64,000 bases of DNA. Source: Phalacrocorax aristotelis. Its lineage: Eukaryota; Chordata; Aves; Suliformes; Phalacrocoracidae. Positions 59,601 through 64,000 of this stretch are shown piece by piece; position 1 is the stretch's first letter, and the number at the start of each line of letters is the position of its first letter. The DNA lies in NCBI RefSeq assembly GCF_949628215.1, contig NC_134288.1, forward strand, positions 7,571,682 through 7,635,681, given 5' to 3'. Both the position numbers and the translations under genes were made by a program. The notes beneath the pieces were generated by a model. It was not told where the DNA came from, did not search any database, and saw only the letters and a program-made list of their open reading frames with translations.

Positions 59601-62600
59601 GTACGGTGCTGTCTCCTGGGAGGAATGCAGGATGCTGCAGGGCATAGGATTTGCCAGGAGGAAGAGCCATCAATTCTCAAGTGATCCTGGTGATGTTACA
59701 CTAGTGTCTGAGACTGAGATCCCATGCTCCATCCCTACTGGAGTAGTAGATATAGTCCCGGCCTCAGAAAGCTTAACCCTTTAAATAGCCAAGACAGACA
59801 AAAATAAAGGAAAAGAGGTATTATCATCTCCTTTTGGCAGTTGGCTAGTGGAAGGACAGAAGGCTAAACGGCCACTACAGAGACAGATTATCACCCAGCC
59901 CAGAACATTAACCTTGCCCGCTCTGGTACTGGCAGCAGATGGACAGCCCGATGCTCTCATGGGTCCTTGCCAGCAGACCTTCCTCACCTAATAATGGCCA
60001 ATCTCACTCCCCACTGCTCTTGAGATGTATTTTATTTACTGCTTTACTCTTCCCTTATTGTTATTCTAGCATTTCCAGTTTTCACAGGGTTCCTCTTAAT
60101 CCCTTAATTCACTGTATCTGCTTCGGGTTCTTGCTATCTTCCAAAGCTGGGCTGGGGTTTTTTGGACAAATGTAAAACTTTCACTTTTATGCAGGATTAT
60201 AGATTTTTGGATGCAGAGTTTAATGCTTTCATACAGATCCCAGTTGCCACTCATTTTGTTGATTCAACAATTTCCTTTTATAACAAACATCTCTCAAGTA
60301 ATTGTTTGCAGCTTTGTAAAACTTGCCTGATAAAGCATCAAGTATCTTTACTCAGATTATCCATCTCAAGAATAATCTAGCGATGGTGTTTAAATAGACA
60401 TCAGCTTCCTCAAGACATACGTTAAGACCTTAGCTCCTTAAAATGCTGAGTTGGATGTCTAATACAAGGTCTTGCAGAAGAGCCTTTAATAAAAACCCAG
60501 CATTCAGGCTGTCCTGGGTCAGAAAGTTTCACTTATATTTGATCTAAAAGTCTGGGTCTGTGTTTGAGTCTGGGTTCCCTGCCCTCTGATACTGAGTGAG
60601 ATATAAATGCCAGTCAGAATCCAAAATACCCTTTGCCCAAATTGCTATGCTGCCTAATAGCTCCTCCCTGCATGCAAAGATGGCTGCAGTATTTGTGACC
60701 TGCCATGTATGCTTTAAGCCATCAGTGCAACAGTCATGCCATTATTTCAACATATATTTCTATATTTCATAAAATATAATTTGTATGTTTCAAAATATTT
60801 CTATATGTTGGCCACCCTGCAAAGGCGTGTTCAAGGAAGCAACCTCTACAACAGCTAAATATCTGTAAAATGGTCCACTCTGTAGATGGGTGCTTTGCAG
60901 GCTGCCCTTCTCAAGCTGTAGTTTCTGGGAGGTGGCTGGCTGAGCTGCTAAGCAAGGGGATGCTGTACCAAACGGGTGCTTGCGTTGTAGAATTGCTACC
61001 CCAAATGGCCTCCGCTCTCTCATCGCTATGGCAACCAGCAGGCCATCTCACTGTTTGGACAAGAGATGTGTGCTCCACAGCAGCGCTGCCTGCTTTCCTG
61101 CAGGAACGAGGGCTCAAACTGAGCAACCAGGAGGGAAAATCGTCTTTATTTTGACTAAAAGGCCTGTTTAGTTATTATTTATCCAAGTCTCCAGGCACTG
61201 TAACATCTCATTAATAACACAATTAATTCTCATCAGTCTTCAAGGATGAGTTGAACAAAAATGTAGTCAGCTGGACACCTAGAATCATTCCTTTATGCCT
61301 CTTCATTGCTAGAGAAAGTTCATCCTCATCTCTCCAACAGTTCCACAACAGACACCGCTTCTGTGCTGAAGGCAGAAGGTCACCAGCTTTTCGATGTTTA
61401 AATCAATTTGGGAAGTAAGTCTGCTAACTGCTGCACTGGTGGCTAACAAGAAACTGTGTGAAACTGAGAATTAGAATTAACAGAATAACAGACCCCCCCT
61501 TTTCCCATCTTTATTTGCACAAAGGGAAAAAAAAGACTCATTGAATCTACTGGTTTAAAGTTAAGATGCAAAATTAGAGAAACCTCATAGATTTTATATT
61601 GAAATGTTGGAGGGATGAGTGTGTGATCCCACCTGCAAAGTAATTACTAATTTGGAGTAAACCACTACATGATAGGGTTCTTCTTTACCCCAAGAATTAA
61701 TATGGAAGGGCTTGTGTGCTATGAATTTCATCATAATTTGCTGCATGCTGACTTCCTCGTGTAAACAGGTCATTTTGGCAAGGCTTATGGTGCATTTACC
61801 GCTATTTGTTCAACGGTACTTCAAACTGGGACACCACCACAGTCCAAACAACTGACCTGTGCCTGCTGGCTACGGGTACAGCCCAGCAAGAGCCAGGAGC
61901 CAACACTGGCACTGTCAGTGACGGTAACCAAACAAGCTAAGTTTGAGAAGCTGTTAGGAGTCATCTTTCATCATTCAGCATTTTCAGTTGGGTTCATTTA
62001 GTTCCAAGCTGGGTAATTACAGCCTCATTATTTCTCCTTTTACAATGAAGACAAGACTGCGAGTCAGGCAGAATAATTCCTTCTGCTACCGTTGCCAAGA
62101 TATGATAGCACATCTACGCCGTAAGGAATGTGTCATGGTATCAGTTTTATTAGCTGTAAATAACGGCTCTTCAGTTAAGCAACATCTTAATACCTGCTGG
62201 TGCCTAACCATAAAATGCTAACTAAATTTCAACCCTACAGCCATATAATTGAGTCAAGATTACCACTGCCCAGCACATTTTGTTGACCAACGTGCATCAG
62301 GTTTTGCATGTTATTTTCTTCACTGAAATTAGTATCTGGCTAAAATCAGCCTTTCATTCTAAAACATCAAAAACTCATCTAAAAATAAGACATCAAAGTT
62401 CCTGTGACAGTAAGTAGAGGCCAGGACTAAGGGAGCGGTGGTAGATCAGATATCAGAGAGCAATTCATCCTGTCTGTCCATCTTCATTGGCTAGAGAGAG
62501 AGCTCGATAACTACCATGGAATAGATACTTACCTTGTAGGCAGCTTGAAGGTAGTGAGATTAAACCCATCCAAGTAGGGAAAAGAAAAGAGACACCTCAT

Positions 62601-64000
62601 TTTACTGTGTTCTTGCAGCTTCTGTGTTCTTGCAGGGACTATTCCTCAGCCCAGAAACCACTGTTAGTTCAGTGAAATCTTCTGACCTATACATGGGCAC
62701 CAGCATGTCTGCTTCTGCTTTGCTTTGATGGATCTTGCATGAAATTGTTTGAGGACTGTAATGATATTAAATACATGTTTGGAAAAAAACAGCTCTGAAA
62801 AGAAAATATCCACAAGAACTGCATTGCGGGCCTGTCATGGCACTGGATTCTGCACAATCCCCTAAAAACATGGTAACAAATACAGTTATACTAACACTCA
62901 TTTTCATTAAAAGTTGTAAGCCATCCTTTAGAGTCTGCAAAAAACCTCCTGCCATTATCTCACAAAGACATCAAGTTTAGAACTGAATTATTACTTATAT
63001 TAGGGGGAAATCACTCTGGTTCTGCCACTGAAATGCCTGTAGAGGTCAAGCTTAGCAAGGTTCCCTGCTTTTGGTTCCTATGGACACTCCCAGTTTTGCA
63101 ATAATAGGGCACCCTCAGCATACATTTTAAAAATCTCTGTGTCTGAATTTGTAGTAAAGGCTCAGTGTTCTCAAGGGTGCTCTGCAGCAGGAAGCTGGTT
63201 TGTAAGGTCTCCTGATAAACCAACACTCAGCCCTCAGATCTTCCCCTTCTAGAAACAAGCTTGTGGCTGTTTTGCCCCCAGTGCACGTGGATGCAGTGAA
63301 TACTGAGCCTTGTCAGCTCTTGTCCTGCACTGCCTTCGGGAAACCGCTTGACTGAGTCTCTCTCGGACAACCCTATTGGACTCAACGCTGGGACTACAGA
63401 TGGTATTGTATTACTAGACTCCCTTAGGGTACATTTTTCTAAATCATCTACGATGGGAAAAACATTTATACAAAGAAAAATGCTGTGACTCATCCTCCAA
63501 TGCCATGGAGGTTCAGAGCAACCAGAAAAGAGTTAACAGCACAGCCACCTCTGAATAGTACTTCAGAGTTTCTAAATACAGAGTTCCTTTCTGATCTGGA
63601 TGCCCATTTTTGTTATCTTAAAAGTATTTCTGGAACTCTTGGCCAGCTTTAAACAAACAAACAGGGAGAAATATTTGTGAAGATAACGTGGCTGAGAGTG
63701 TTTGGTTAATGAGTCTAAGTTGAAGGATTTCATGTTTAGACTTCATTTGTTAAAGCTTGTGAACAGAAGAAAAAAATACTCTGGAGACATTAAATCCCAC
63801 AACCATCCCAGCTACTGGCTTAGGAATAACAATCATTCAACTTAGCAAATATCAAATGTGGGAAGGGAAGGGATCTGACGCATCTATATGATCATGTGAA
63901 CTCTTTCCTCAAGGAGAAACAGTCTCTCTGCTGGAGACACAAGAGGAAGGAACCGTTTTCCCTTCTTTAAAAAAACCCAACAACATAAGCAACTGTAACA
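53621..64000. other. Right-hand 10 kb, nothing gene-like
   Basis: Mixed to AT-rich sequence. In mammals SERINC3 lies beyond PKIG in the opposite orientation; I see no multi-membrane-segment exon of that family before the window ends. Open frames are short and without motifs. Confidence 0.45.

Noticed and set aside
55236-62532. Minus-strand GTAAGT donor matches at about 55237 and 62532 as further PKIG 5' exons
   Set aside because: Isolated donor hexamers occur often by chance, and no clear acceptor, CpG island or other support accompanies them.
38089-64000. Coding exons of SERINC3 or another gene
   Set aside because: No frame with multiple membrane segments or a recognised motif. All open frames are short and unsupported.
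1-64000. CRISPR arrays, operons, riboswitches or other bacterial systems
   Set aside because: The window is vertebrate: spliced genes, CR1 LINEs and CpG islands. The tandem arrays present are minisatellites without unique spacers.

Overview
This is vertebrate nuclear DNA, almost certainly from a bird. The evidence is three CR1 LINE fragments (two with recognisable reverse-transcriptase reading frames), short introns with GT-AG borders, CpG-island promoter sequence, and a gene pair that lies together in amniotes. Two protein-coding genes can be reconstructed exon by exon: ADA (adenosine deaminase, plus strand, 11 coding exons, 11257-31252, 359 residues) and PKIG (cAMP-dependent protein kinase inhibitor gamma, minus strand, two coding exons, 38063-36723, 76 residues). 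They converge tail to tail, as in human 20q13.12. From general knowledge of synteny I infer a microchromosome equivalent to chicken chromosome 20; the species is not resolved.

Layout. 1-1150 is a very GC-rich block with a higher-order minisatellite (281-817). 1150-10980 is intergenic and holds one 3'-end CR1 fragment (1814-2690). 10990-11760 is the ADA CpG-island promoter with a dense GC-box array just upstream of the start codon. 11257-31252 is ADA; intron 1 (7.4 kb) is the longest. A decayed U2 snRNA-like pseudogene sits in ADA intron 5 (about 24849-24926). The ADA 3' UTR runs to about 32.2 or 32.95 kb. The space between the two gene ends (about 33-35.85 kb) contains two CR1 fragments in inverted orientation. 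PKIG has its poly(A) signal at 35897-35892, a 3' UTR of about 0.85 kb, its last coding exon at 36802-36723 and its first coding exon at 38063-37913. The remaining 26 kb (38.1-64 kb) is upstream of the first PKIG coding exon. It is probably 5' non-coding intron and flank, and I find no further coding exon there.

Function. ADA is a cytosolic zinc enzyme that deaminates adenosine and deoxyadenosine. PKIG is a small pseudosubstrate inhibitor of PKA that also carries a nuclear export signal. No functional link is implied; their adjacency is ancestral synteny. I found no novel multi-gene system. The observations most worth a second look are the NotI-bearing 77/92-bp minisatellite, the U2-like pseudogene, the tiny uORF overlapping the PKIG start codon, the inverted CR1 pair between convergent genes, and the ADA stop codon falling within exon 11.
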